From Arthrobacter sp. MYb23 (GTDB lineage Bacteria; Actinomycetota; Actinomycetes; Actinomycetales; Micrococcaceae), in NCBI RefSeq assembly GCF_002979775.1, contig NZ_PCPR01000014.1, positions 62,001 to 126,000 on the forward strand: DNA of 64,000 nucleotides, written 5' to 3'. The notes under the pieces are model-generated. The model was not told the origin of the DNA and did not search any database. It saw only the letters and a program-made list of their open reading frames with translations. Shown in pieces: positions 8,701-18,056 of the stretch. The position numbers were made by a program, and so were the translations under genes. Positions within the stretch are counted from its first letter, which is position 1; each line of letters starts with the position of its first letter.

Positions 8701-9791
8701 GTGCTCCTGGCAATCATGCCGGCGGAAGTCTGACCTCCTGAAGATTTCTCGATGGCCATTGTCACGCCACCTGCAGGACTGAAAGCGGGGCCCTGTGCAG
8801 CGGCGGGTTCACCTGCCCGGACCACGCCGTTGGCGTCTGTGGTCTCCAGGGTCACAGTGTTGACCGGAGGCCGCTGGCCATCTTCCCAACCAGCAACGTC
8901 CTCCGGGTACCGGACGGTCAGCCAAATGCCGGTGTTACTTCGGTCCAGGCAATATCCCGTATGGTCGTATCGTTCGTCATTGGTCCAGGTGGCTGCGGGC
9001 CAGGCGCTGGTGTCCCATGCACCCAGACCGGAAGAGGCGGACGCGAACTCTGTGCCTGCCGGGAAGACATCAGCGAGTTTCTGCGCGTAGGCGGAGAAAC
9101 TCAGGTAGCTTTCCTCGGAGCATACGTTGAACCGGTAAGTCACCTCGCGATGGGTGGAGCCGGTGATGGTGGTGGCCGTCTTCTGCGCCCGGTAGTCATG
9201 GGGTCCAGTGACCTTTGACGTGACAGGCCCGGAAGTTACCTGGCCGCCAGGTCCACCCGTGCCGGTCATCTCCGTATTCAGCGGAAAGCCCTCATATTTG
9301 CGCTCGTTGTCCACCTGCGACACCGTGTACACCACGCTGACAAGGTCCTCAGTGGTTTCGCCGAGGACCATGCTCAGCACACGGGTAGCGGGGTCGTAAC
9401 TGTGGCTCAGGACTGGTGAGGAGCCACCGGTAGGCAGCCCCGCGAAGGTAGTACCTTCCGGAAGCGTTGTGGTCATTTCCACACCGGTTGCCGGATGGGA
9501 AGAATCGACGCCGCTGAAATCAGCGGTTGCCGTGTAATTGTAGTTCTGGCTCAGCGGGACCGTTTCCGGGGCGGAGAGCGAGATGGTGAAATCCCCGGCG
9601 GCTGCCATGGCCGGGGAAACACCCAGCATCAGTGAACCTGCAGTGACCACTACGGCGAGGGCTGCTGCCGGAACCTGCAGGATGGAACGCCTCCGAGACG
9701 GTGGTATCCGGGGCCTGGCACTGGAATCCTTCGGCGAACCCGGCGTCTTTTCCCGCCGGCCGAAACGGCCCCATGACTGTAATGCGGACAT
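5778..9791 (-). CDS. LPDTG-anchored surface protein with DUF11-like repeats
   Basis: A 1337-residue exported protein. An N-terminal basic stretch is followed by a hydrophobic signal (about residues 38-64) ending in ...VSPAMAAAG. The body is Ser/Thr/Gly-rich beta structure. Its last ~450 residues hold repeats of the DUF11/DUF7507 type, each with a piece like VEWTYTVKNTGD (also VTWAYEVTNTGN and VYWQLSVTNTGN), which in other Gram-positives form rod-like stacks, some with isopeptide bonds. The C-terminus is a sortase signal: LPDTG at 1302-1306, a hydrophobic helix, then RRRRSA. It should be linked to peptidoglycan by a sortase encoded elsewhere. An adhesin or stalk role is inferred. GGGAGC precedes the ATG. 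Confidence 0.9.
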   Translation of the reverse strand: MSALQSWGRFGRREKTPGSPKDSSARPRIPPSRRRSILQVPAAALAVVVTAGSLMLGVSPAMAAAGDFTISLSAPETVPLSQNYNYTATADFSGVDSSHPATGVEMTTTLPEGTTFAGLPTGGSSPVLSHSYDPATRVLSMVLGETTEDLVSVVYTVSQVDNERKYEGFPLNTEMTGTGGPGGQVTSGPVTSKVTGPHDYRAQKTATTITGSTHREVTYRFNVCSEESYLSFSAYAQKLADVFPAGTEFASASSGLGAWDTSAWPAATWTNDERYDHTGYCLDRSNTGIWLTVRYPEDVAGWEDGQRPPVNTVTLETTDANGVVRAGEPAAAQGPAFSPAGGVTMAIEKSSGGQTSAGMIARSTYVNASYLGPRNSPRAGDLVVTDSGTAGGPSEEWFHHNDVTAINVVFSPVLATEDLPYSFEYQTDYSDAWQTFTPAEPSTSTNLALTVQNTGSSGWETFNGNNTLDLPPGSVLTGWRVSVAPGNETVPVSSEMRVTVGSVPVFRDIIEGVLASNSPAGIAPGPVNNTATLKAGDLTGEASDVFTPVDSVYLTTNVTVPSVLSVGDTGTIRAGIVNQNPSETYADATMSVVLPCGVQYDPTKTITPITDLSVGVEPIPTIGNGVTVDSTSRVTDADGCELQVITFTYDHISPMRDPKEPSDRRVENTGWQYDIPVTVLAKAYDPGTSSIQVESYASTGDPRFIGVADGGNAEQTVPMIGYAPFFSDDTYNFDAARESVAKDIGRVSINIAGGLLLDKLSSASATGPWSLATTVDEAAFWQIYVSNVLPNPVTGATLFDRLPAVATGDDFDVILSGAVTGAPVGAKIEYSTDATDATSGSWTADPVNATAFRMFVDVLATGDDFTLVVPTKVAGHPGFGDKATNVLVATGTYNGETVQFATNEAAVNVAGTPALGIVKKTNGTAYSSAPGAIVANGSDVTWAYEVTNTGNTPLSNVAVSDAFSAGDGSTGTLVPTSSDTGALAPGDTRVFTAHGAAVPGQYHNTATASASATDADGTPLAQQPVPVTAESWYLSGNAGLSVVKTTNGEDVKAAPGPQVVPGSDVEWTYTVKNTGDLALKDVLVVDTDSAGKEVFSGTIPSLAPGASVELSARGKAIEGQYKNTVTASAASPNGGPELSATDDSYYFGAIPGLKVDKLVSTHQEGPWSESVTIDPAETVYWQLSVTNTGNTVLTDVRFDDPALGSIEPVATLAPGQTASRVVAQTNVTQSYINIVSASATAPGGDEVTGTDSSEVIVKPVVVVPPVARVTDPPATTSPTAPAPSAAPVAPGPTAPAAATGNLPDTGASGVVVGLSAAVVLLIAGGLALVASRRRRSA

Positions 9792-9986
9792 TCAAAGCTC
9801 CCTAGCTAGTCCCGGCCACACCTCCCCGGTGCACTCAGTGCGCAGGGACAAGCAACTCAGGATGTTTGAAAAGTGAGCGTTTACTCTCTTTTCTAACTAG
9901 TGTGGGAGGTTCGGCAAACGTGACGGAGAGTTTCCTGTTCACGCCCGTATGTGGATAACTCCGAAATGGGGGCAACCCAAAGGGCC

Positions 9987-10745
9987 TCAGGCGAAGTAAA
10001 CACCAATGCGATTGCCGTCGATTTCCTCAATGCGGATATCGATGTCGTAGACGTCGTACAGCATTCCCGCACGCATGATGTCCGAGGGCGCGCCCTGATG
10101 GATGAGGCGGCCGTTTTTCATGGCCAGGATGGTGTCCGAATAGCAGGATGCGAAGTTGATGTCATGGACCACCAGGACAATGGTCTTCCCGAGATCGTCA
10201 GCCAGGCGCCGCAACAGTCGCATCATTTCCACGGAGTGCTTCATATCCAGGTTGTTCAGGGGTTCGTCAAGTAACAGGTACTCCGTGTCCTGCGCCAGGA
10301 CCATGGCAATGTATGCACGCTGACGCTGACCACCGGAGAGCTCATCCACGAATTTGTCCGCCATGGACGTGAGGTCCAGCTGCCGGATGGCTTCGTCGAC
10401 GTGCTCAAGATCCTGAACTGTTGGCCGGCCACCGCTGTGCGGGAAGCGCCCAAACGCCACAAGATCGCGAACGGTCAACCGCATGGTCAGGTGGTTTTCC
10501 TGCCGAAGGATGGCCATGGTTTTGGCCAATTCCCTGCTGGGCGTCGCTGTGACATCCAGGCCGGCCACGGATACTCCCCCTGCGTCCATGGGCTGCAGGC
10601 GGCTGATCAGGGAGAGCAGTGTGGACTTGCCGGCGCCGTTGGGGCCGATGATGGACGTGATGCCGCCTCGGGGGATCTCGCAGCTGACGTCATCCAGCAC
10701 GGTGGTGCCACCGTAGCGCTTCGTCACGTTGCGGACGGTAATCAT
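9987..10745 (-). CDS. Iron-siderophore ABC transporter, ATP-binding subunit
   Basis: A 252-residue FecE/FepC-type ATPase. Walker A is GPNGAGKST (about residues 34-42), the signature LSGGQRQRAYIAM, Walker B YLLLDEPLNNLD, and the switch VLVVHDINFA. The start ATG at 10745 overlaps the stop of the permease gene (ATGA); a longer open frame upstream lies inside that gene and is not used. It energises uptake of ferric siderophore with the two permeases and binding lipoprotein encoded upstream. The DLVAFGRFPHSG segment is typical of the siderophore-importer branch. Confidence 0.93.
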   Translation of the reverse strand: MITVRNVTKRYGGTTVLDDVSCEIPRGGITSIIGPNGAGKSTLLSLISRLQPMDAGGVSVAGLDVTATPSRELAKTMAILRQENHLTMRLTVRDLVAFGRFPHSGGRPTVQDLEHVDEAIRQLDLTSMADKFVDELSGGQRQRAYIAMVLAQDTEYLLLDEPLNNLDMKHSVEMMRLLRRLADDLGKTIVLVVHDINFASCYSDTILAMKNGRLIHQGAPSDIMRAGMLYDVYDIDIRIEEIDGNRIGVYFA

Positions 10746-11785
10746 TTCAGTGAGCCTTTCAGCAACAGGTAAAGGAAGAGGATGCCGCCGGTAAATTCGA
10801 TAATCACGCTCAGGGCAGTGGCGAAACCGAACACGCGCTCCAGCACCAACTGGCCACCCACCAGCGCGATCGCACCGATCAGGACCACCATCGGCAACAG
10901 CCACGCGTGCCGGAAACCGCGGCAGAGCTGATATCCGAGGCTCACAACCAGGAGCCCGAAGAACGTCACCGGCCCCACCAACGCCGTGGAAATCGCCACC
11001 AGCAGCGAGCACGCAAGCAACACACGCATCACCACGCGCTTGTGGTCGACGCCTACGTTGATGGCCACTTCACGGCCAAGCGCCAGGACGTCCAGCGTGT
11101 GCCTCGTGCGCCACACGCCGACGCATACCAGGGCCACCAGCACGGCAGAAACACCCAGCAGGCCTGGATCCACATTGTTGAAGCTGGCGAAGAACAAGTC
11201 CTGCAGAATGATGAATTCGCTGGGCTCCATCAGCCGCTGCAGGAGCGAGGAAAAGCCGCGGAACAGGGTTCCCAGGACGATCCCCACGAGCAACAGCAGG
11301 TGCAGCGATCGCGTGGCTCCGGTGAACATCCAGCGGTACAGGAATGCACTGAAGCCCACCATCAGCAGGATTTCCAGCCCGAACTTCAGTGTTGACGGCG
11401 CCGTGGCCAGCGTGGCGGCACCGGCCACGAACGCCAGCGCGGTCTGCACCAGAATGTACAGCGAGTCGAAGCCCATGATGGATGGCGTCAGGATCCGGTT
11501 GGCCGTCACGGTCTGGAACAGCAGCGTGGATACACCCACCGCCACGGCCACCAACAGCATGGCGGACACCTTGATGGCCCGGCGCGGCAGGATGTAGGCG
11601 ATGCTTCCCTTGAGGTCGATCGTCAGGAATACAGCAACAAGCACGACGGCGGCAATTGCCAGGATGCCGATCACCAGTCCCGGTGGGGTGTTCCGGACGG
11701 CATCGCGCCACCTGCCTGGCGTGGACCAACGGGTACGGGGGGAAACGGGAGCGGCGGACTTTAGAGGAGCTGAAGTTTCAGGCAT
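10742..11785 (-). CDS. Iron-siderophore ABC transporter, permease (FecCD family)
   Basis: A 347-residue polytopic protein of the FecCD family with roughly nine to ten hydrophobic segments and a longer hydrophilic N-terminus than usual (about 35 residues, Pro/Ser-rich). Family features include RRAIKVSAMLLVAVAVGVST at the first periplasmic region, ILTPSIMGFDSLYILVQTAL, and ALVGPVTFFGLLVVSLGYQL near the C-terminus, the region that contacts the ATPase. It is the second permease of the cluster and forms a heterodimer with the next gene; it overlaps its neighbours by 4 bp downstream and 8 bp upstream. Confidence 0.92.
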   Translation of the reverse strand: MPETSAPLKSAAPVSPRTRWSTPGRWRDAVRNTPPGLVIGILAIAAVVLVAVFLTIDLKGSIAYILPRRAIKVSAMLLVAVAVGVSTLLFQTVTANRILTPSIMGFDSLYILVQTALAFVAGAATLATAPSTLKFGLEILLMVGFSAFLYRWMFTGATRSLHLLLLVGIVLGTLFRGFSSLLQRLMEPSEFIILQDLFFASFNNVDPGLLGVSAVLVALVCVGVWRTRHTLDVLALGREVAINVGVDHKRVVMRVLLACSLLVAISTALVGPVTFFGLLVVSLGYQLCRGFRHAWLLPMVVLIGAIALVGGQLVLERVFGFATALSVIIEFTGGILFLYLLLKGSLK

Positions 11786-12785
11786 TGCGTTTCCTCAAGA
11801 GCAGGAAGAGGAACAGGACGGCGCCCACCACCGACATGACCATGCCGACGGGCACTTCGTAGGGGAATCGGATGGTCCGGCCAATGATGTCGCAGACCAG
11901 CACGAACGCCGCCCCAAAAAGCGCGGTCCACGGCACAGCCCGGCGGAGGTTGTCCCCGAACAGCAGGGACACCATGTTGGGAACCACCAGGCCAAGGAAG
12001 GGCACAGCACCCACGGTGGTAACAACAACGGCTGAGATCAGGGAGACGATCATCAGGCCAAGCCGCATGGTGCGTGCGTAGTTGAGGCCCAGGTTGGTGG
12101 TGAAGTCCTGCCCCATGCCGGCCACGGTGAAGCGGTCGGCGGCAAAGAGGCCCACCAGGACCAGGACGGCCACGATCCACAGGAGCTCGTACCGGCCGCG
12201 CAGCACTCCGGAGAAGTCGCCGATCATCCAGTTACTGAGCGTCTGGAGGAGGTCGAAGCGGTAGGCAAAGAACGTGGTGACGGCAGCAATCACGCCGCCC
12301 AGCATGATGCCAACCAGCGGGATGAGCAGGGTGTTGCGGGCAGGGAGGCGGCGCAGGATCGCCAGGAAGAGCGCGGTTCCCAGCACGGCGAACACAGAAG
12401 CCACCAGCATCTTGGTGAGGATCGGAGACTCCGGGGCGAGCACGGTCACTACCAGGATTCCGAGCGTCGCTGATTCCACTGTTCCCACGGTGGAGGGCTC
12501 CACGAACCGGTTGCGGGCCATGAGTTGCATGATCAAACCGGCGACGGCGACGGCCATCCCGGCCAGAACCACAGCCAAGGTGCGCGGCACCCGCGAAACC
12601 CAGAAGATTTCCCAGGCCCCGGCGTCGTTCGCCAACAAAGCGGGCAGCGAAACATCGCTGACGCCTACGAAAATGCTGGCCACGGCGATTACCAGCACAA
12701 CAGCGGCAGCCGCAACCAGACGGGCGGTTTCGCCAGTCCGGTTGCGGCTTGCTGCGGCCGTGGGACGCACGGCTGTAGTTGTCAC
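11778..12785 (-). CDS. Iron-siderophore ABC transporter, permease (FecCD family)
   Basis: A 335-residue FecCD-family permease. It carries the conserved SRVPRTLAVVLAGMAVAVAG segment, ARNRFVEPSTVGTVESATLG in the next loop, and VGAVPFLGLVVPNMVSLLFG (the G-x-x-x-F-x-G-L-x-x-P motif) near the C-terminus. Translation starts at GTG 12785, 26 bp after the stop of the binding-protein gene, without a strong ribosome site, so the start could be a few codons off. It pairs with the following permease to make the membrane channel. Confidence 0.92.
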   Translation of the reverse strand: MTTTAVRPTAAASRNRTGETARLVAAAAVVLVIAVASIFVGVSDVSLPALLANDAGAWEIFWVSRVPRTLAVVLAGMAVAVAGLIMQLMARNRFVEPSTVGTVESATLGILVVTVLAPESPILTKMLVASVFAVLGTALFLAILRRLPARNTLLIPLVGIMLGGVIAAVTTFFAYRFDLLQTLSNWMIGDFSGVLRGRYELLWIVAVLVLVGLFAADRFTVAGMGQDFTTNLGLNYARTMRLGLMIVSLISAVVVTTVGAVPFLGLVVPNMVSLLFGDNLRRAVPWTALFGAAFVLVCDIIGRTIRFPYEVPVGMVMSVVGAVLFLFLLLRKRNA

Positions 12786-12811
12786 GTCAGGATTTCAGAT
12801 GATGCGGGCTG

Positions 12812-13762
12812 TCAGGCGACGGAGTCGGCCACTGCGGTGACCATGCCCTGGACGTTGTTCAGTCCGTAGCCCACGATGTACCAGCCGGCAGGATCGAGGT
12901 TGACGATCTTGTTATTCTTGGCGGCGTTGGTGGACTTCACGAGCTCGTTGTCCAGGATCGGGTTGGCCGTGGAACCGGCGGTGCCGATTGCGGTGTCGCG
13001 GTTGATGACGTAGAGGATGTCCGGGTTGGTTTCCTTGATGTATTCGAAGGAAACGGCCTCGCCGTGGGAACCCTCAGACTTGACGTCGGCAGCCGTCGGG
13101 ACGCCCAGGACGTCGTGGATGATGCCAAAGCGGGAGCCCGCACCGTAAGCGGTGACTTCGCCGCCGGAGGTGAGGACGATCAAGCCCTTGCCGGCGGTAG
13201 CTGCCTTGGCCTTGGTATCGGCCACAGTCTTGTCCACCTCTGCGAGCTTGGAGGCGACTTCGTCTTCCTTCTTGAAGATCTTGCCGAGCTTCTCAGTCTG
13301 GGCTTTGAAGCTTTCCATGGGCTTTGCGGCGTCCACGGAAAGGTCAATGGTGGGAGCGATCTTGCTCAGCTCTTCATAGGCCCCCGCGGTGCGGCCGGAG
13401 ATGATGATGAGGTCAGGAGCGGCGGAGCTGACAGCTTCGAAGTCGGGTTCCTTGAGCGAGCCAACCTTGGCGTATTTGGCTTCGGAGAACTTCTTCAACG
13501 CCTCTGGGTAGCTGGCTTCGGGAACACCGGTGGGCTCGACGCCGAGCGCGTTCATGGTGTCCAGGACGCCGAGGTCGAACGTGACAACCTTGGCCGGGTT
13601 GACGGGAACGTTGGAGGTGGAGCCCTGTGCGTGCTCGATGGTGATGGTGCTTGCCTCTTCCGGCTGCGAGGACGCAGTCGCGCCGCCTCCACACGCCGTA
13701 ACGGTCAGCAAGGCAGCCCCTGCAGCCAGTGCCCCAATGTAGCTCGACAGCCTCTTTTTCAC
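12812..13762 (-). CDS. Siderophore-binding lipoprotein
   Basis: A 316-residue substrate-binding protein of the FepB/FatB/YclQ type. The signal peptide ends in the lipobox TVTAC, so the mature protein is lipidated at Cys24 and tethered outside the membrane. The N-lobe begins VVTFDLGVLDTMNALGVEPTG... in family style, followed by DLIIISGRTAG and the helix linking the lobes. Start is GTG 13762 with GGAG seven bases upstream. It is the first gene of the iron operon and lies 62 bp from a DtxR/IdeR-like box. Such proteins typically bind catecholate or mixed ferric siderophores; the ligand is not predictable. Confidence 0.93.
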   Translation of the reverse strand: MKKRLSSYIGALAAGAALLTVTACGGGATASSQPEEASTITIEHAQGSTSNVPVNPAKVVTFDLGVLDTMNALGVEPTGVPEASYPEALKKFSEAKYAKVGSLKEPDFEAVSSAAPDLIIISGRTAGAYEELSKIAPTIDLSVDAAKPMESFKAQTEKLGKIFKKEDEVASKLAEVDKTVADTKAKAATAGKGLIVLTSGGEVTAYGAGSRFGIIHDVLGVPTAADVKSEGSHGEAVSFEYIKETNPDILYVINRDTAIGTAGSTANPILDNELVKSTNAAKNNKIVNLDPAGWYIVGYGLNNVQGMVTAVADSVA

Positions 13763-13824
13763 GCCGGTACTCCACTCATTAATAAGTCATAGATGTGTTG
13801 CCTAATTGCCTTTGACTCTATTAG

Positions 13825-13843
13825 TAAGGTGAGGCTAACTTCA
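13825..13843. promoter_or_regulatory. DtxR/IdeR-like iron box of the siderophore operon
   Basis: TAAGGTGAGGCTAACTTCA (13825-13843) matches the 19-bp IdeR/DtxR consensus TTAGGTTAGGCTAACCTAA at 15 of 19 positions by hand alignment, including the central AGGCTAAC core. It sits in the promoter region of the siderophore uptake genes, so repression in iron-rich conditions is expected. Confidence 0.75.
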
Positions 13844-13851
13844 AAACCAAG

Positions 13852-13910
13852 AGGCCCTCCAGCGGGTGAAAGTGAGCTAACTCACTTGTTTTTCTCCCGC
13901 TGGAGAGCCT
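13852..13910. terminator. Nested double hairpin between mtlD and the iron operon
   Basis: An outer stem pairs 13852-13866 with 13896-13910 (14 of 15 positions). Nested inside is a perfect second stem, AAGTGAG (13870-13876) with CTCACTT (13881-13887), followed by GTTTTT on the plus strand. It lies 22 bp after the mtlD stop codon and separates the mannitol operon from the IdeR-regulated promoter. Confidence 0.75.
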
Positions 13911-13932
13911 TTATGACGATCGGTGGTGGAAC

Positions 13933-15081
13933 TTATGCCTCGGCCTGCCGGTCCTCCACAAGTTTCTGCAGAGCAGGAAACAGCGGGTGCGACGGCGTCA
14001 GTTCCGTGATGCGTTCGACGGCGGCAGCCGCGTCCATCTCCGACACCATCCTTGCGAGCTCTACAGCTTCGTCGTCGGCACCATCGTCGAAGCGAAGGGC
14101 GGCCGACATAGCTTCCAAGAGAGCCACCGGAGTAACCCCGCGCTCGGCCAACTCCGCGGCAGGACCAACAAAACGCTCGTGCCGGCCGAGTTTCCGCAAG
14201 GGCGCGCGGCCCACGCGGTTCACGGTGTCCGGCAGGTGCGGGTTGGTGAAGCGGGACAGGATCTTCTGCACGTACGCTTCCTGCTCGGCCTCCACGAATC
14301 CGTGCTTGGCCACCAACAGCTCCTTGGTCTCCTCCAGCACAGCCCGGACCTTCGCAGCAACGGACGGATCGGCCATCGCATCGGAGATCTTCTCCAGGCC
14401 AGCCGCATACCCAAAGTACGCCGCCGAAGCGTGGCCGGTGTTCACCGTAAACAGCTTGCGCTCGATGTACGGGCCCAGCTCATCCACGAAGGTAGCGCCG
14501 GGGATGTTCGGCGCATTCTCGCCAAAAGGCGTCCGATCAATAACCCACTCGAAGAACGTCTCCACCGTGACGTCCAAGCCTTGGCCCGGCGCCTGGTTGG
14601 GGACAATGCGGTCCACCGCAGTGTTGGCAAAAACAGCGACGGCGTCCAGGTCGCCGGCGGAGTCGTCCCAGGCCGCCCGGATCTCCGTGTGCAGGATGTC
14701 CGTGGCGTTGATGGCGTTCTCGCAGGCCATCACCTGGAGGGGCGGCAAGTCCGTGGGACGCGCCGCCAACCCACGTGCGATCACGGGGGCCACGAACTTC
14801 AGGATGTGCGGCCCAACAGCCGTGGTGACCACGTCCGCCGTCGAAATTTCCTCAACAACAGCGGCTTCCTGCGACGCCGAGTTAAAGGCGCGGAAACCGG
14901 TGACGGTCTTGACCGCGGGGTTCTCGCCTACCTCGTGGACGTCGTAACTGCTTGCCGAGGCGAGCTGGCTGATCAGCGCGTCCGCTACATCCGCGAACAC
15001 CACCTCATAGCCGGCCTCGTGGAGCAGCAGCCCCACGAAGCCACGTCCGATGTTGCCTGCCCCAAAATGGACTGCCTTCAC
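13933..15081 (-). CDS. mtlD: Mannitol-1-phosphate 5-dehydrogenase
   Basis: A 382-residue enzyme that oxidises mannitol 1-phosphate to fructose 6-phosphate with NAD+. The Rossmann motif [11 protein letters not shown] is at residues 7-17, and the text [20 protein letters not shown] and [18 protein letters not shown] match the catalytic and C-terminal helical domains of the polyol-phosphate dehydrogenase family. It starts at GTG, overlapping the mtlA TAG by one base, so it is translated with the transporter gene. Mannitol taken up and phosphorylated by the EII is its substrate. Confidence 0.96.
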   Translation of the reverse strand: MKAVHFGAGNIGRGFVGLLLHEAGYEVVFADVADALISQLASASSYDVHEVGENPAVKTVTGFRAFNSASQEAAVVEEISTADVVTTAVGPHILKFVAPVIARGLAARPTDLPPLQVMACENAINATDILHTEIRAAWDDSAGDLDAVAVFANTAVDRIVPNQAPGQGLDVTVETFFEWVIDRTPFGENAPNIPGATFVDELGPYIERKLFTVNTGHASAAYFGYAAGLEKISDAMADPSVAAKVRAVLEETKELLVAKHGFVEAEQEAYVQKILSRFTNPHLPDTVNRVGRAPLRKLGRHERFVGPAAELAERGVTPVALLEAMSAALRFDDGADDEAVELARMVSEMDAAAAVERITELTPSHPLFPALQKLVEDRQAEA

Positions 15082-17138
15082 TATGAGTTGACCTTTCCGA
15101 ACAGCTCCAACACTTCATCAACCGTGGATGCTTCCTCCAACTGGGCAACCTGCGCCTTGTTGGTGAAGATCTTGGCAATCGAGGACAGGATGTGGAGGTG
15201 CTCGTTGTTGATCCCGGCCACGCCCACCACAAACTTCACTTGCTTGCCGCCCCAGTCGATGCCTTCGGGGTAGCGGATGATGGACACTGCCGAGTGGTTG
15301 ATGTGTTCCTTGGCGTCGTTGGTGCCGTGCGGGATCGCCAGGAAGCTGCCCATGTAGGTGGACACGGATTCCTCGCGCTCGTGCATGGCATGAACGTAAC
15401 TGACGTCAACGGCACCGCGGTCCAGCAGGAGCTTTCCGGCTTCGTCGATCGCTGCGTCACGGTCATGGGATGTGCCGTTCAGGATCACGCTTTCGCGGAG
15501 CAGGACGCCTTTACCTTCGACGGCGGCGGCCGGTTCAGCGGTATGCGCACCGTGGGCGGGGGCTGCTGTTGTGGCAGCTGCGGCGGGCTGGACGTCGTCG
15601 GCGAGGGCCGCCGTCGTGCCTGTACCGGTAGCCGCGCCTTCAGTGTTGCTGCTCCGGACCAGCTCGACGATTTCCTCGTACCGCGGGCTGTTCATGAAGT
15701 TGTCCACCGAGTAGTGAACGGCGCTGGCCGTCCTCGGCTGGGCGCGTTCGGTCAGGTCCTGGTGCGTGACCACAACGTCATAGCTGTCGCTGAGGTTGGC
15801 GATGGCCGAGTTGGTGACCTTGACGTCCGGGAAGCCGGCCGCCTTGATCTTGTTGCGCAGGACCGAGGCACCCATGGCGCTGGAACCCATGCCGGCGTCG
15901 CAAGCGAACACGATGTTCTGGACCGGGCGGGTCAGGACGGTGCCAGGCTGGGCGCCGCTGTTGCCCGCCTGTTCGCCGGTCAAGGCAGAGGAGACGGAGC
16001 TCTTCTTACCCTTCATGGCTTCCATGCGGGACGTTGCCGCGGAGAGGTCGTCGTCGCCCTTGTCCTTGGAGGTACGCAGGATGACCGCAGCGATGAGGAA
16101 GGACACAGCCGTGGCCAGAATGACCGCAAGAATCACGCCAACGTAACTGTCGCGTGATGTCTGCGCCAGCACGGCGATGATTGAACCCGGCGCCGCCGGA
16201 GCAACCAACCCGGAATTGGTGATGGCCATGGTGGCGATGCCTGCCATGCCGCCGCCGATCGCAGCGAGGATGAGGATGGGCTTCATCAGGACGTACGGGA
16301 AGTAGATCTCGTGAATGCCGCCGAGGAAGTGGATGATGGCTGCGCCCGGCGCTGAAGCCTTGGCGGCTCCACGGCCGAAGAACATGTACGCCAAGAGGAT
16401 GCCCAAGCCGGGGCCAGGGTTGGCTTCGAGCAGGAACAGGATGGACTTGCCTTGTTCCAGCGACTGCTGAATACCCAGCGGGGTGAGCACGCCGTGATTG
16501 ATGGCGTTGTTGAGGAAGAGGACCTTGGCAGGCTCAATGAAAATGCTGGTCAGCGGCAACAGGCCGTTGTTGACCAGGAACTCCACTACCTCCCCGGCAC
16601 GGTCCGTGAACCACTTAACCAGGTAGGAAAGACCGTAGAAGCCGCCCAACGCCAACACTGCGCCCCAAATACCGGCGGAGAAGTTGTTGACCAGCATCTC
16701 AAAGCCCGGACGGATCTTGCCGTCCCAGAGGCGGTCGATCTGCTTCATGGTCCAGGCACCCAGCGGGCCCATGATCATGGCGCCGATAAACATGGGAGAG
16801 TCTGTACCCGCAATCACGCCCATGGTGGCAATAGCGCCCACAACGCCGCCCCTGACGTCATAAACCATCCGGCCGCCCGTGTAGGCAATCAGGATCGGAA
16901 GGAGGTACGTGACCATGGGGCCAACAATGCCAACGTTGGGACCGCCGTCGGCGTTGGTGCCGAAGCCACCCAACTCGGCTACGGGGATCCAGCCCTTCTC
17001 GATGAACAGGGCAGTGATGAGGCCCCAGGCGATGAAGGCGCCAATGTTGGGCATGATCATGCCGGACAGGAATGTTCCGAACTTTTGGACACCAACGCGG
17101 GCGCTGGTGCGGGGCTTCGCAACTGTCTCTGTTGCCAT
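15081..17138 (-). CDS. mtlA: PTS mannitol-specific EIICBA
   Basis: A 685-residue three-domain transporter. EIIC occupies about residues 15-350, with [20 protein letters not shown] and the [11 protein letters not shown] motif that contains the conserved glutamate. EIIB covers about 405-495, with the phosphorylated cysteine in [10 protein letters not shown] (Cys413). After an Ala/Thr-rich linker, EIIA spans about 545-685 with the active histidine in AIPHGTND (His604). Together these carry phosphate from HPr to mannitol during uptake. It lies 66 bp downstream of the tetR gene and is translationally linked to mtlD. Full-length compared with E. coli MtlA (637 aa), the extra being the B-A linker. 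Confidence 0.96.
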   Translation of the reverse strand: MATETVAKPRTSARVGVQKFGTFLSGMIMPNIGAFIAWGLITALFIEKGWIPVAELGGFGTNADGGPNVGIVGPMVTYLLPILIAYTGGRMVYDVRGGVVGAIATMGVIAGTDSPMFIGAMIMGPLGAWTMKQIDRLWDGKIRPGFEMLVNNFSAGIWGAVLALGGFYGLSYLVKWFTDRAGEVVEFLVNNGLLPLTSIFIEPAKVLFLNNAINHGVLTPLGIQQSLEQGKSILFLLEANPGPGLGILLAYMFFGRGAAKASAPGAAIIHFLGGIHEIYFPYVLMKPILILAAIGGGMAGIATMAITNSGLVAPAAPGSIIAVLAQTSRDSYVGVILAVILATAVSFLIAAVILRTSKDKGDDDLSAATSRMEAMKGKKSSVSSALTGEQAGNSGAQPGTVLTRPVQNIVFACDAGMGSSAMGASVLRNKIKAAGFPDVKVTNSAIANLSDSYDVVVTHQDLTERAQPRTASAVHYSVDNFMNSPRYEEIVELVRSSNTEGAATGTGTTAALADDVQPAAAATTAAPAHGAHTAEPAAAVEGKGVLLRESVILNGTSHDRDAAIDEAGKLLLDRGAVDVSYVHAMHEREESVSTYMGSFLAIPHGTNDAKEHINHSAVSIIRYPEGIDWGGKQVKFVVGVAGINNEHLHILSSIAKIFTNKAQVAQLEEASTVDEVLELFGKVNS

Positions 17139-17204
17139 GTGAATTCCTAACGTGTGTCCCGCTGCGGCGCGGGGTCAGTCGATATAGATCGAGAGAGAAC
17201 AGCC

Positions 17205-17927
17205 TTAGGAGCTGCTGGAAATGCGGTGAAGCCACTCAAGGAACAGCTTCAATTCAGAGCTGGAAAGTTGGTCCGAATGTGAGGCCTGCAGTGCCGCATT
17301 CAGGGCGATTGCCGCAACAACTACAGACGACTTACCGGAGTCGTCCGCTGCGGCGCCACGGGCGGTGTCCGTGGAGACAGCAAAAATCATGGAATCCCGG
17401 GTCATCGTTGAGAGCTCGAGGTTCCTTTCTTCCACCGGTTCAGCGATCAGCATGAGCGTGACACCCACGTTGGCCGCCAGAATGCTGCGTGCCGCTTCGC
17501 GGGGCGGCACATTGATCTGACCGGAGATAGCGGCCTTGTTCAGCATCTCTTCCAGAAGCACTTCAGCATCGGCCACGATTGCCGGGCGGCTTTCCGGTCT
17601 GATGTTGCCGAACATCACCAGATACAGATGGGGTTGGCTCAGCCCGAACTGGACGTGGTTATCCCACATCCGCCGGACGTCTTCCAAGGGCTCCCCGGAC
17701 GGTGCAAAATCCCGCTCCCCTGCCACGTACTCTTCAAATCCGGCTGATACGACGGCGTCGAACAGACCTTCTTTGTCGCCAAAGTGGTGGTAGAGCGTAG
17801 GCGCCGTGACCCCGGCAAGCTTGGTGATCTGGCGCGTTGAGACCGCTGACCCCTCCGAATTCGCCAGCAATTCGGCAGCTGCGCGAAGCAACCGAATTTT
17901 GGGCGGAAGCTGGTCATCGAAACTCAT
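17205..17927 (-). CDS. TetR family regulator of the PTS cluster
   Basis: A 240-residue TetR protein. The N-terminal helix-turn-helix reads ISTRQITKLAGV-like text (STRQITKLAGVTAPTLYHHF, about residues 30-49) followed by GDKEGLF. The C-terminal ligand domain is not one I recognise. It is the first gene on the mtlA-mtlD strand and divergent from ptsI-ptsH; a perfect dyad lies 19 bp before its ATG. Control of a mannitol PTS by a TetR protein is unusual, since MtlR or DeoR/SorC-type proteins are more common. Inducer unknown. Confidence 0.88.
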   Translation of the reverse strand: MSFDDQLPPKIRLLRAAAELLANSEGSAVSTRQITKLAGVTAPTLYHHFGDKEGLFDAVVSAGFEEYVAGERDFAPSGEPLEDVRRMWDNHVQFGLSQPHLYLVMFGNIRPESRPAIVADAEVLLEEMLNKAAISGQINVPPREAARSILAANVGVTLMLIAEPVEERNLELSTMTRDSMIFAVSTDTARGAAADDSGKSSVVVAAIALNAALQASHSDQLSSSELKLFLEWLHRISSSS

Positions 17928-17945
17928 AACCGCTACCCTAGCACC

Positions 17946-17960
17946 TATAGCGTTGCTATA
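17946..17960. promoter_or_regulatory. TetR operator between tetR-mtl and ptsI-ptsH
   Basis: TATAGC-GTT-GCTATA is a perfect 6+6 dyad (17946-17960). It lies in the 129-bp divergent region, near both promoters, and is the only clear dyad there. It is the likely site through which the TetR protein acts on both arms. Confidence 0.7.
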
Positions 17961-18056
17961 TGAAGTGGCTCACAAAGGAATTTTGTAGGCTAGTTTTCGA
18001 GGCTCCCGGTGCCGTCGCCGGCGGGCCTGAACCAACAAGCAGGAACAGAGGATTCA

